From: CAZGXI01 sp964529715
Lineage (GTDB): Bacteria > Chloroflexota > Anaerolineae > Aggregatilineales > Ch27
Assembly: GCA_964529715.1 (NCBI GenBank)
Contig: CAZGXI010000009.1
Location: 61,905 to 125,904 of the forward strand
Reading direction: 5' to 3'
DNA: 64,000 nucleotides
Shown: one piece after another, positions 54,306 to 61,419 of the stretch
Layout of the letters: every line of letters begins with the position of its first letter
Numbering within the stretch: the first letter of the stretch is position 1
Translations under genes and position numbers: made by a program
Notes under the pieces: model-generated
The model's input: only the letters and a program-made list of their open reading frames with translations
Database searches by the model: none
Told to the model about the DNA's origin: nothing

Positions 54306-55123
54306 TGTCCGGCAGCTTCTTCGAGCCTCTGACCTATATAGAGCAGATGTTCTGCTCCGCCGTGTGTACAGGGGTCTTTGCTCAGACGATAATTCAGATC
54401 AACCCAGGTTTCCCACACCTCATCTGCCGCTTCGTTCAACTGATCCTCGATCATACTGGTGATGCCTTCACAGCCGATCAGGTCCAGCGTGGCAAAGTTA
54501 CCCGACGTCATCAAGGGGATCACCTCCGTCGGGTGGGCAAAATAGGCACTGGTGAACCCACCGCCGGGAGCAAGCTGATACTGACCGGTGGTGATGATCC
54601 GGTCATGTTCTGCCCATCGTTCGATAAGCCGGTGTGGGGCTTTGCGGGCCATATCCCGGATGGGGGCATAACGGGTGATAAAGGTGGCGAAGATCAGGCC
54701 GCCCGGTCTGATGATGCGATAGGCTTCACGCACAGCCTGTTGCCGCTCTTCCGGTTCGAGCAGATGATAGAGTGGCCCCATCAGCAGCGCGGCATCGAAA
54801 TTCTCCGGCGGAAAGCGGGACAGGTCGGTTGCTGTGCCATGCTCGTATCCTGCCAGCGTGACGCCCATCTCGGCGGCCTTGCGGTGGGCGAAGTCCAACA
54901 GGGGAGCGGAGAGATCGAACAGAGTGACAGTGTAGCCTTGCTGCGCCAGCGTGATTGCGTAGCGACCTGGCCCACCTCCAATGTCCAGTACGCGCGCTGG
55001 GACAGGCGGCAGGTAGTCGCTCAAGGCGCGGAGAGTCACGGCGAATTCCATGCGGTGACGCTCCAACCGGTTCCACTCGTCTTCTGCACTCTGGCCATAG
55101 AATTGTTCGACTTCGTCAGGCAT
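54302..55123 (-). CDS. Class I SAM-dependent methyltransferase
   Basis: 273 residues. SAM-binding motif VLDIGGGPGRYAITLAQQGYTVTLFDLSAPLLD, then AALLMGPLYHLLEPEERQQAVREAYRIIRPGGLIFAT, the typical class I order. Target unknown; small molecules or surface sugars are possible. Located upstream of and overlapping the GT39-like gene, in the same transcript direction, which suggests a role in modifying the same glycan (inference). Confidence 0.87.
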   Translation of the reverse strand: MPDEVEQFYGQSAEDEWNRLERHRMEFAVTLRALSDYLPPVPARVLDIGGGPGRYAITLAQQGYTVTLFDLSAPLLDFAHRKAAEMGVTLAGYEHGTATDLSRFPPENFDAALLMGPLYHLLEPEERQQAVREAYRIIRPGGLIFATFITRYAPIRDMARKAPHRLIERWAEHDRIITTGQYQLAPGGGFTSAYFAHPTEVIPLMTSGNFATLDLIGCEGITSMIEDQLNEAADEVWETWVDLNYRLSKDPCTHGGAEHLLYIGQRLEEAAGQ

Positions 55124-55166
55124 CAGTTACTCACCTTGTAGAAACGCCACATTGTGTGGAAAAGTG

Positions 55167-55191
55167 TAGCGGCGGATTCGATCCGCCGCTA
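55167..55191. repeat. TAGCGGCGGAT palindrome upstream of the methyltransferase gene
   Basis: Perfect 11-bp inverted repeat (55167-55177 with 55181-55191), loop TCG, between aspS and the methyltransferase gene. Same AGCGGCGG core as the copies at 19893, 28095 and 36154. Downstream of aspS, with no T-run. Confidence 0.72.
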
Positions 55192-55220
55192 TCGATTCGC
55201 GCCTGTGATGGGCTTGGTGT

Positions 55221-56522
55221 TCAGGGAGTCAGGCGGTTCATGTCACGGGGGAAGAGAGTCGCCATGCGGATGTTTTCCAGCCCCAAAAGCTGCGTCAGGA
55301 AGCGTTCCAGCCCGATGGCAAAACCGCCGTGCGGCGGCATCCCGTGCTTGAAGGCTTCAAAGTACGTCTCGAAGGGTGCGAGGTTGTAACCCCGTTCGGT
55401 CGCTGCTGCAATGTAGTCGTCGTAGCGGTGAAGTCGCTGTCCGCCCGTGACCAACTCCATGCCGCGAAACAGCAGGTCGAAGCTGCGCGAGTAGCCAGGC
55501 CGCTCCGGGTCGGGATAGGTGTAGAACGGGCGCTTGACCATCGGGTAGCCGACCACGAACAGGTAGTCGCTCTTGAATTCTTCCTGCGCCCAGCGACCCA
55601 GCAGCCGTTCATGTTCCGGCGTCAGGTCCGGCTCGCCGATGGCGTCGGTTACGCCATAACGATCTGTGAGCATGTGTTGTGCATCGGCGATGTGGATGTG
55701 TGGAATCGGCTCAACCAGGGTCGGCAGACCGGCGTTCAGCATGTTCAGGTCGGTGGCGTGGTTGATCCGCAGGTGATCCAGGATGCCTCGAATGACCTCG
55801 GTCAACATCTGCATAACGGTGAAGTGATTCTCGATAAAGCCGAATTCCACATCCAGGCTGACGTACTCATTGATATGTCGGATGGTCGAGTGTGGCTCCG
55901 CGCGGAACACCGGCCCGACCTCATATACGCGCTCGAAGACGCCGACCATGATCTGCTTGTAGAACTGCGGGCTTTGCGCCAGATACGCCTTCTGGCCGAA
56001 GTAGTCCACTGCGAAGACATTTGCGCCGCTTTCGGTTGCCGAGGCGACCAGTTTGGGTGTCTGGATTTCCACAAAGTCCCGTGCGTGCAGCGTTTCGCGG
56101 AAGCCGCGCATCACACCGGCCGCGAGCCGCAGAACGGCACGCTGTTGAAGATGACGGTGACCGATCACAGCATGATCCAGAAAGACCGGCTGGCTGGCGC
56201 GGATGCGGTTCTTGTGCAGCGAGAAGGGCAGGGGCGTTGTGACTGGGCTGATCACGTTGACCACGTTGTGATATAGCTCATAGCCGCCAGGCGCCGCAGC
56301 CGAGGCAACGACTTCTCCCTCTACCTGCACGACGGTTTCCAATTGCAGGCCATCCAACGGCTTGAGGTCAGTTTCGCTGGTGACGGCCTGGATCAGGCCC
56401 GTGCGGTCGCGCACGATCAGGAAGTTCACATCCCCCATCTTGCGCAGGGCATGAAGCCAGCCCTGCACACACACCCGTTCCCCGACGTGAGCACCAAGTT
56501 CAGCAGCCAGCGTTCTTTTCAT
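55221..56522 (-). CDS. aspS: Aspartyl-tRNA synthetase, archaeal-type
   Basis: 433 residues from the ATG at 56522 (GGAG upstream); the open frame to 56672 runs through the T-box leader. Class II synthetase: N-terminal OB-fold anticodon-binding domain (VCVQGWLHALRKMGDVNFLIVRDRTG), then class II motifs with FRAEPHSTIRHINEYVSLDVEFGFI (motif 2) and GMPPHGGFAIGLERFLTQLLGL (motif 3). It lacks the bacterial-type GAD insertion, so it belongs to the shorter archaeal/eukaryal type, which in bacteria is often nondiscriminating and can charge tRNA-Asn with Asp. Whether it does here is untested. Controlled by a T-box. Confidence 0.9.
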   Translation of the reverse strand: MKRTLAAELGAHVGERVCVQGWLHALRKMGDVNFLIVRDRTGLIQAVTSETDLKPLDGLQLETVVQVEGEVVASAAAPGGYELYHNVVNVISPVTTPLPFSLHKNRIRASQPVFLDHAVIGHRHLQQRAVLRLAAGVMRGFRETLHARDFVEIQTPKLVASATESGANVFAVDYFGQKAYLAQSPQFYKQIMVGVFERVYEVGPVFRAEPHSTIRHINEYVSLDVEFGFIENHFTVMQMLTEVIRGILDHLRINHATDLNMLNAGLPTLVEPIPHIHIADAQHMLTDRYGVTDAIGEPDLTPEHERLLGRWAQEEFKSDYLFVVGYPMVKRPFYTYPDPERPGYSRSFDLLFRGMELVTGGQRLHRYDDYIAAATERGYNLAPFETYFEAFKHGMPPHGGFAIGLERFLTQLLGLENIRMATLFPRDMNRLTP

Positions 56523-56601
56523 CGTGTTCTCCTGCCCTGCTAGTTCACCCTGGGCACACACGGTTAAAGCCCATTGCCCGGCACGGTGAATCCCAAGCAA
56601 A

Positions 56602-56631
56602 CGCCCCCGCGTCTCCAAGGACGAGGGGGCG
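56602..56631 (-). terminator. T-box terminator hairpin before aspS
   Basis: CGCCCCC (56602-56608 in plus-strand order) pairs with GGGGGCG (56625-56631), followed on the minus strand by TTTGCTT. It would form when tRNA-Asp is charged, ending transcription before aspS; the competing antiterminator uses the T-box sequence just upstream. Confidence 0.7.
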
Positions 56632-56905
56632 CTCGTGGTGCCACCTTGGTTTGCCGACACCCTCACGGACATCGGCCTTACCGGGTCCTACGCGGCAGGG
56701 CAGGACCCCAGCGCGGTAACGGGCGCAAACCGATGAGCGGTTACTGACGGCAGAAAGCTGCGCAACTTTCCCCGAGGTTCACCGTCATAGCTCCGGCGGG
56801 TCGCTCCAGGGGCGCAAACGGGCGGCCTTCTCAGCCTCTAGCCACTCTCTGGACCGCGCTTTCCCCTGTACCTGGCGCCATCGACGCTTCAGTGTGGGTA
56901 GCGAA
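56602..56905 (-). promoter_or_regulatory. T-box riboswitch controlling aspS
   Basis: Read on the minus strand from about 56905 to 56602. The T-box sequence GGTGGCACCACG lies at 56645-56634 (consensus GGTGGNACCGCG). Upstream is a stem I with AGAGAG and GGCTGAGAAGGCC distal features. A basal GGCG/CGCC helix encloses a 3' internal-loop strand with GAC (56802-56800), an aspartate codon; another GAC is at 56786-56784. Uncharged tRNA-Asp would bind the specifier and the T-box, favouring aspS expression. Classic T-box elements are known in Gram-positives and Chloroflexi; the exact specifier position is inferred by eye. Confidence 0.85.
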
Positions 56906-56934
56906 GACGCCAGCCTGGGTTTCAGACCGGCGTC
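56906..56934 (-). terminator. Hairpin downstream of tRNA-Cys
   Basis: A 12-bp stem with two G-T pairs (56906-56917 region with 56923-56934) and loop of about four bases, ten bases after the tRNA 3' end. No T-run, so it is either a weak terminator or a 3' processing element at the junction with the T-box leader. Confidence 0.45.
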
Positions 56935-56944
56935 GTTTGCAGAG

Positions 56945-57015
56945 AGGCGACGGTGGGAATCGAACCCACGATGAGGGTTTTGCAGACCCTTGCCTTACCA
57001 CTTGGCGACGTCGCC
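56945..57015 (-). tRNA. tRNA-Cys (GCA)
   Basis: 71 nt on the minus strand. Cloverleaf read by eye: acceptor GGCGACG with CGTCGCC, D arm GCC...GGC, anticodon stem AGGGT/ACCCT with loop CTGCAAA (anticodon GCA), four-base variable loop, T arm GTGGG TTCGAAT CCCAC, discriminator T73 as in Cys tRNAs. No encoded CCA. A strong promoter lies just upstream and the aspS T-box leader starts about 40 bases downstream. Confidence 0.97.
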
Positions 57016-57027
57016 CAGATGGTTTTT

Positions 57028-57056
57028 AGTATAGCTGAAGGCCCCTTGTTTGACAA
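57028..57056 (-). promoter_or_regulatory. Promoter of tRNA-Cys
   Basis: TTGTCA (57056-57051) and TATACT (57033-57028) with exactly 17 bases between them, both 5 of 6 to consensus. The tRNA 5' end is 13 bases after the -10, so the primary transcript has a very short leader. Confidence 0.8.
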
Positions 57057-57123
57057 GGATTGATCCGCTTTGCATGGGGCCGAAGGGGAGGCACAAAAGA
57101 CCTGCTGCCTCCCCAATGCAGAT

Positions 57124-58131
57124 TTAGAAGAGCACTCCTATATCCAGCGCACGGTCGTCTGGCGTGATCGCCACGTAGTGGTTCCACAGGTTATCTGCCA
57201 GGACTTCGCTGTCGATCTTCATCCCCTGCCGCGCAAAGTACTCGCATACGCGGCGAATGTCGCGTTGCAAGATCGGGTAGGCGCTGCCGTTGGTGCGGCA
57301 ATTCATGACCTGTGGAAAGTCGATCAGGGTGATCTGACCTTCCCAATACAGGATGTTATAGGCCGACAGATCGCCATGAATCAGCCCGTGTTGAAGCATC
57401 AGGGCGACATTGCGCAGCACTTCCCGGAACAGCGGCTTGACCTCCTCGCGCTCCAGTTCGACATCGTTCAGCACAGGTGCGGCGATTTGTGCGTCGCCAC
57501 AGTAGCCCATCAGGATGGCGTTTTCGCTCGCGGCGAACGGCTTCGGCACGGCAGCGCCTGCCGCGTGGAGCCGTTGCAATGTGGTGTACTCGTACATCAG
57601 CCAGGAAGTATGTTGCACTTGTTGTCCAAACGCCGTCTTTTTGCCGATGGCGCGCATCAGACGGTGATCGGTTTTCTTCACTGCGCGGCCCTCTGCCGTC
57701 AGGAACTCCCGGCCCTCGCGGTACATTTTGTCGTTACGCAGGTTGCGGAACATGCGTGGGCGATAGACTTTCGCCGCCAGCAGCGTCACCCCCGTTCGTG
57801 GATGTGCGGCGCAGCGGTAGACACTGGCCTCCTTGCCACCCTTGATCTGGCCCAACACATCGGTGATCAGCCCTTGATCGTAAAAGACGCGCAGGGAGTT
57901 CAACAGCCAGCTTTCCTCAAACAGGCTGGGCCGGTACGTTGGATTGAACCCATCTTCCAGGCCATCGGCCACGTCCACCACTTCAGTGATGGCCTTGCCC
58001 GGCACTTTTTTGGGCGTATGATGCGCCTGCGACCTGCGGCTGCGCCGCGCCTTACGGTCGGTGCGCAGCGGGTCGAACAGTTCTTCGTAATGCTCCTCGT
58101 ATTCGTCGGCATACCAACGCTGATTAGTCAC
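57124..58131 (-). CDS. RIO-family serine/threonine protein kinase
   Basis: 335 residues starting at a GTG at 58131 that overlaps the acetyltransferase stop by 8 bp. RIO1-type atypical kinase: IKGGKEASVYRCAAHPRTGVTLLAAKVYRPRMF (ATP-binding loop and Lys), HGDLSAYNILY (catalytic Asp and Asn) and LIDFPQ (metal-binding Asp). Bacterial RIO kinases have been loosely tied to ribosome or protein homeostasis, but targets are unknown. An N-terminal 60-residue basic, acidic-led extension precedes the kinase. Downstream partner of the acetyltransferase and likely read from the same leader. Confidence 0.88.
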   Translation of the reverse strand: MTNQRWYADEYEEHYEELFDPLRTDRKARRSRRSQAHHTPKKVPGKAITEVVDVADGLEDGFNPTYRPSLFEESWLLNSLRVFYDQGLITDVLGQIKGGKEASVYRCAAHPRTGVTLLAAKVYRPRMFRNLRNDKMYREGREFLTAEGRAVKKTDHRLMRAIGKKTAFGQQVQHTSWLMYEYTTLQRLHAAGAAVPKPFAASENAILMGYCGDAQIAAPVLNDVELEREEVKPLFREVLRNVALMLQHGLIHGDLSAYNILYWEGQITLIDFPQVMNCRTNGSAYPILQRDIRRVCEYFARQGMKIDSEVLADNLWNHYVAITPDDRALDIGVLF

Positions 58132-58707
58132 AGTGGTGTTCCTTTTCCGATTCGGTCAAAGGCGCGCCCTCGCGGCACACCTTTTCAAATTCGACGATGT
58201 CGGGGCGTTTGGCGAAGCCCAGGCGGCGGTTGACCGCCAGCATCGGGATGTTGTTGGCGTCACTGTCGGTTTCGATGAACGCGATGGCGTGGGCCTTGGC
58301 GTAGGCGATGCAGCATACTTTGAGCGCGGTAGCGATTCCGCGCCGCCAGTATTCGGGCCTGACTGCCGTCAGGCTTTGGTGCATCAGATTGCCTGCCTGG
58401 CCAGACAGCAAGTTGCTCGATCCAACGACGGCATCGCCATGCAGCGCGACGAAGTATGCTTCCGGGACCACGTTGGGCGCATAAAGCACTTCCTTGACCC
58501 ACTGCTCGAACGGCGGCAGGGTCAGGACTTCCCCGCCCGGCAGGTCCGGGATAATGGCCGGGTCCAGCGCGTAGAGCCGCCGGTCCCGATCCGGTTCGCC
58601 TTCCATTCTGCAGCCGTTTTCAGTTGGTCCGGGAATAGGGTATTGTAGATGTTTACGATATCCTGATAGTCATCCGGCGTAAACCGGCGAATGTTCAGCA
58701 AAGACAT
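58124..58707 (-). pseudogene. GNAT acetyltransferase split by a frameshift
   Basis: The N-terminal half MSLLNIRRFTPDDYQDIVNIYNTLFPDQLKTAAEW begins at 58707 with an ATG, and a second frame, starting near 58606 with EPDRDRRLYALDPA, carries GNAT motif A, LTAVRPEYWRRGIATALKVCCIAYAKAHAIAFIETDSDANNIPMLAVNRRLGF. The first frame leads into an unrelated tail; the join is near 58590-58606 and needs a -1 shift. No convincing slippery site was seen, so this is a single-base loss, a sequencing error, or an unrecognised programmed frameshift. N-acetyltransferase of unknown target, translationally linked to the RIO kinase. Confidence 0.7.
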
Positions 58708-59159
58708 GGCTTTCGTATTCCTGTGTTTGCATGTCTGCCGGACAAGCCCCGGCAGGCGTTATTGATTGTCATCACAAAATGGTCAGAGGATACTGTTTTC
58801 CTCGGGCCGGGCGCGAGGAAACCGCCGTGCGCCGTCGAATCGGCGCTGGGGACTGGGAACAATATCCGGCGCTGCTGTGTTGTGGGGAAAGCAAAAGCAC
58901 AGCCCCCGGCAGGCACGAAAATTGCCTCATCCCGCTATACACTGCGCGGATAGGTACGCCTGTAGGCTGCGCCGGCTTACGTTTTAGAGATCAGGAAGCT
59001 GACGAGGAAAAGTCAAGCACCGCAGAAGGCAGGCATACCCCGCACTACACGGACCGCAGTATCAACTTGGGACATGCAGGTATGCCTCCTTTCAGGGGCT
59101 AAAAGTTCACCTTGTGTAAGGTAGCACAGATTTGATCGCGGTGTCAAGCAATTGGCGGA
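58708..59159. other. 452-bp region without a convincing gene; long leader of the acetyltransferase/RIO unit
   Basis: Minus-strand transcription would run from here into the acetyltransferase gene. A TTGACA lies on the minus strand near 59148-59143. A 9-bp inverted repeat (59031-59039 with 59079-59087) encloses a 20-codon ORF (59075-59013). Several ORFs here are short, with no family resemblance. The minus-strand ORF 58695-58916 shows no recognisable motif and reads across the frame of the acetyltransferase start. Confidence 0.5.
59013..59075 (-). CDS. Possible 20-residue leader peptide
   Basis: ATG at 59075, nine bases after AGGAGG, encodes MSQVDTAVRVVRGMPAFCGA and a stop. The Shine-Dalgarno overlaps one arm of the 9-bp inverted repeat, whose other arm lies within the ORF, so folding could hide the ribosome site. 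No homology can be judged at this length; it may be a regulatory leader peptide or a coincidence. Confidence 0.35.
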   Translation of the reverse strand: MSQVDTAVRVVRGMPAFCGA

Positions 59160-59939
59160 TTAGAACAACAGCAGGCTGCCGAACGTACCGCTGACCGTGA
59201 ATTCTAACGGCTCGATAGCACTGTCATAGCCGGGCGTGGTATAGCGCCGCTCACCGCGCGGCTGCCACCGTTCATCCTGCACGCGCACGCCCAACATCGG
59301 CCCGCCGAGAACCGTGACTGCTGCCTCGACTCCGTCGGGCACGGTCAGGTAGATGTCGCCCAGGGTGGAACGAACGGCAATCGGCCCGGCCGGACTGTCC
59401 GGTCCGATTAGGTGAATGTCGCCGAAGCCTGTCGTGATGCGTGCCTGCCCGACGATTAGGCCACACAAATCGATCTCGATCTCGCCCAGGTGCGTGCTAA
59501 CCAGCAGATCCCAGGGCACATCTTTTGCCAAGCCGAAATCCCAGTCGGCTAGCGAAAAGAACCAGGTGCGGCTGCGTAGCATCGTCAGGGCAGCGTGATT
59601 GCCATCGACCTGTAAATGAGGGCGCGAGCGTGCGGTGTACTGCCCGGCGATCAGACGCCCCTCGCGCTGGAGAGCATGGATGCGCACATCCAGTTCGCCG
59701 CCGTCTGCGCGCAGGCTCGCCGCTTCGACGCTGCCGCGCGTGATGCCGAAATGCTGCCCGGCCCAGCTAAAACCGACATCGCCTCGCAGCAGGGCTTGCA
59801 GCCCCAGCAGCACCAGCAGCAGCGGCCACAATTGCAGCACATTGAAGTCGAGAATCAGGTAGTTGTGCAGCAGCGCCAGCACACCCACGATCACCAGGGC
59901 GACGGGCCATACCCACAGGGATAATCTTTGCCGGGCCAC
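59160..59939 (-). CDS. LiaF/LiaI-like membrane protein with toast-rack C-terminal domain
   Basis: 259 residues. Two N-terminal transmembrane helices (WVWPVALVIVGVLALLHNYLIL and LQLWPLLLVLLGLQALL) with the WPxxLVLLGL pattern of the LiaF-type/DUF5668 region, then a beta-helix-like domain built from repeated short strands (GEIEIDLCGLIVGQARITTGFGDIHLIGP, GDIYLTVPDGVEAAV) resembling toast_rack domains of LiaF. LiaF regulates LiaRS envelope stress sensing in Firmicutes; no liaRS here. Four bases before the sigma factor stop-start boundary; same strand as rpoD, so probably in its operon. Confidence 0.78.
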   Translation of the reverse strand: MARQRLSLWVWPVALVIVGVLALLHNYLILDFNVLQLWPLLLVLLGLQALLRGDVGFSWAGQHFGITRGSVEAASLRADGGELDVRIHALQREGRLIAGQYTARSRPHLQVDGNHAALTMLRSRTWFFSLADWDFGLAKDVPWDLLVSTHLGEIEIDLCGLIVGQARITTGFGDIHLIGPDSPAGPIAVRSTLGDIYLTVPDGVEAAVTVLGGPMLGVRVQDERWQPRGERRYTTPGYDSAIEPLEFTVSGTFGSLLLF

Positions 59940-59943
59940 CTGC

Positions 59944-61158
59944 TTACTCCTCGTACAGATAGTCGCGTAACAGCATAGCGGACGAACTGCGCAGCCGGTT
60001 GAGCGCCTGGGCTTCTAACTGCCTGACCCGTTCGCGCGTTACGCCGATCTCCTGGCCGACTTCTTCCAGTGTGCGCACGCGGCCATCTTGCAGCCCATAG
60101 CGCAATTTGAGGATATACGCCTCACGCTCTGGCAGCCGGTCCAGCAGCGCCTGAACCTGCTCATGCAGCAGTTGTTCGGTCACGGCCTGGACCGGGGAGA
60201 GGGCGTTGACATCCTCCACAAAGTCGCCCAGTTCGGCATCTTGCTCCTCGTTGGCCGGTTCTTCCAGACTGATCGGGCGGCGCGAGATTTCCAGCAGTTC
60301 TGACACCTTTTCAGGTTCCATTTCCATCTGCTCGGCCAGTTCCTCGATCAGCGGGTCGCGGCCAAGTTGCTGGGCCAGCATAGCAGAAACACGCATCAGG
60401 CGGTTAATCTGATCGCCCATGTGCACCGGGATGCGGATTGTCCGTCCCTGGTCCGCTACGGCCCGGCTGATCGCCTGGCGAATCCACCACGTGGCATAAG
60501 TGCTGAACTTGTGCCCGCGTTGGTACTCAAACTTGCGCGCCGCACGGATGAGGCCAATGTTGCCTTCCTGGATCAGGTCCAAAAAGTGCACGCCCCGCCC
60601 AACGTATTTCTTGGCGATGCTGACTACCAACCGCGCATTGGCCCGGATCAGGTGTTCCTGCGCATCGTTTCCATCGTCGATCAGGGCTTCCAAAGCGGCG
60701 CGTTCCTCGCCCGAAAGCAAGTGGCCGTATTCCTGGAACTGTTCTTTTGCCAGGTTGCCCGCCTCGATACGTCGTGCTAGTGCCACCTCCTGCTCAGCGG
60801 TCAGCAAGGGAACCCGCCCGGCTTCTTTCAGGTATAGGCCAACGACGTCGTCGTTTTCAAGGGCCTGCTGATAGCCAGCGTCTTCAACAAGGTCCGTCGG
60901 TTCAATGGTAATGAAATTCTCGGTCTCTGCAACATCGCCTTCCACCAGACCGATCCCATCCGACCTGGCTTCGCCGACCTCTGGAGCTTCGGGCAGCACG
61001 GAAATGCCGGCATCGACCAGACGTTCCAACAGGTCGTCTAGACGGGAGACGTCGTCTTGTTCGGCAACAGGCAAGGCGGTCAGGATGTCGTCGTAGGTCA
61101 GGAAGCCCTGCTCTTCGCCCTTAATGGACAGCCACTCGAAGGTTGAATCGTGCATCAT
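59944..61158 (-). CDS. rpoD: RNA polymerase sigma-70 factor, primary (RpoD/SigA) type
   Basis: 404 residues from ATG 61158 (GAGAG close upstream; TTG at 61182 and ATG at 61155 are alternatives). Regions: degenerate region 1.1-like N-terminus, 1.2 (DDVVGLYLKEAGRVPLLTAEQEVALARRIEAG), 2.1-2.4 (RLVVSIAKKYVGRGVHFLDLIQEGNIGLIRAARKFEYQRGHKFSTYATWWIRQAISRAVADQGRTIRIPVHMGD), 3, and 4.1-4.2 ending EEVGQEIGVTRERVRQLEAQALNRLR. Region 2.4 and 4.2 match the primary sigma class, consistent with the TTGACA/TATAAT promoters found in the window. A TATAAT (minus strand, 61221-61216) may be its own -10. Confidence 0.93.
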   Translation of the reverse strand: MMHDSTFEWLSIKGEEQGFLTYDDILTALPVAEQDDVSRLDDLLERLVDAGISVLPEAPEVGEARSDGIGLVEGDVAETENFITIEPTDLVEDAGYQQALENDDVVGLYLKEAGRVPLLTAEQEVALARRIEAGNLAKEQFQEYGHLLSGEERAALEALIDDGNDAQEHLIRANARLVVSIAKKYVGRGVHFLDLIQEGNIGLIRAARKFEYQRGHKFSTYATWWIRQAISRAVADQGRTIRIPVHMGDQINRLMRVSAMLAQQLGRDPLIEELAEQMEMEPEKVSELLEISRRPISLEEPANEEQDAELGDFVEDVNALSPVQAVTEQLLHEQVQALLDRLPEREAYILKLRYGLQDGRVRTLEEVGQEIGVTRERVRQLEAQALNRLRSSSAMLLRDYLYEE

Positions 61159-61325
61159 CTCTCGTATCAGGGTGCGGCGCAAGTCAGGTTGGGCTGCCGC
61201 CCGGCGTAGGGTTAGATTATAATCGTATCAAAGGGGATATGCACTGATCCGTCAGTCCCTTAGTTTTACTGGTCTTCTGCCCACATGAATTGTTACCCGG
61301 CGTTGTACTGAACGACCAATTTTAT

Positions 61326-61355
61326 TTGACCTTACGCCTGATAACTTTGTATACT
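61326..61355 (+). promoter_or_regulatory. Promoter of the receptor kinase gene
   Basis: TTGACC (61326-61331) and TATACT (61350-61355), 18-base spacing, each 5 of 6 to consensus. Predicted transcription start near 61362 gives a leader of about 58 bases before the ATG at 61420. Confidence 0.7.
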
Positions 61356-61419
61356 GATCACGGAATACCCCAGCAAACGGACTTAGCTCTACACAATTCA
61401 TCGAAGGAACGGTAGCGCG

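Noticed and set aside
15511..55191. CRISPR or transposon-end interpretation of the palindromes
   Set aside because: They occur singly between unrelated genes, without regular spacing, target-site duplications or transposase genes in the window.
58695..58916. 73-residue ORF upstream of the acetyltransferase
   Set aside because: It contains a cysteine- and proline-rich random-looking sequence and overlaps the acetyltransferase start; it was kept as non-coding leader.
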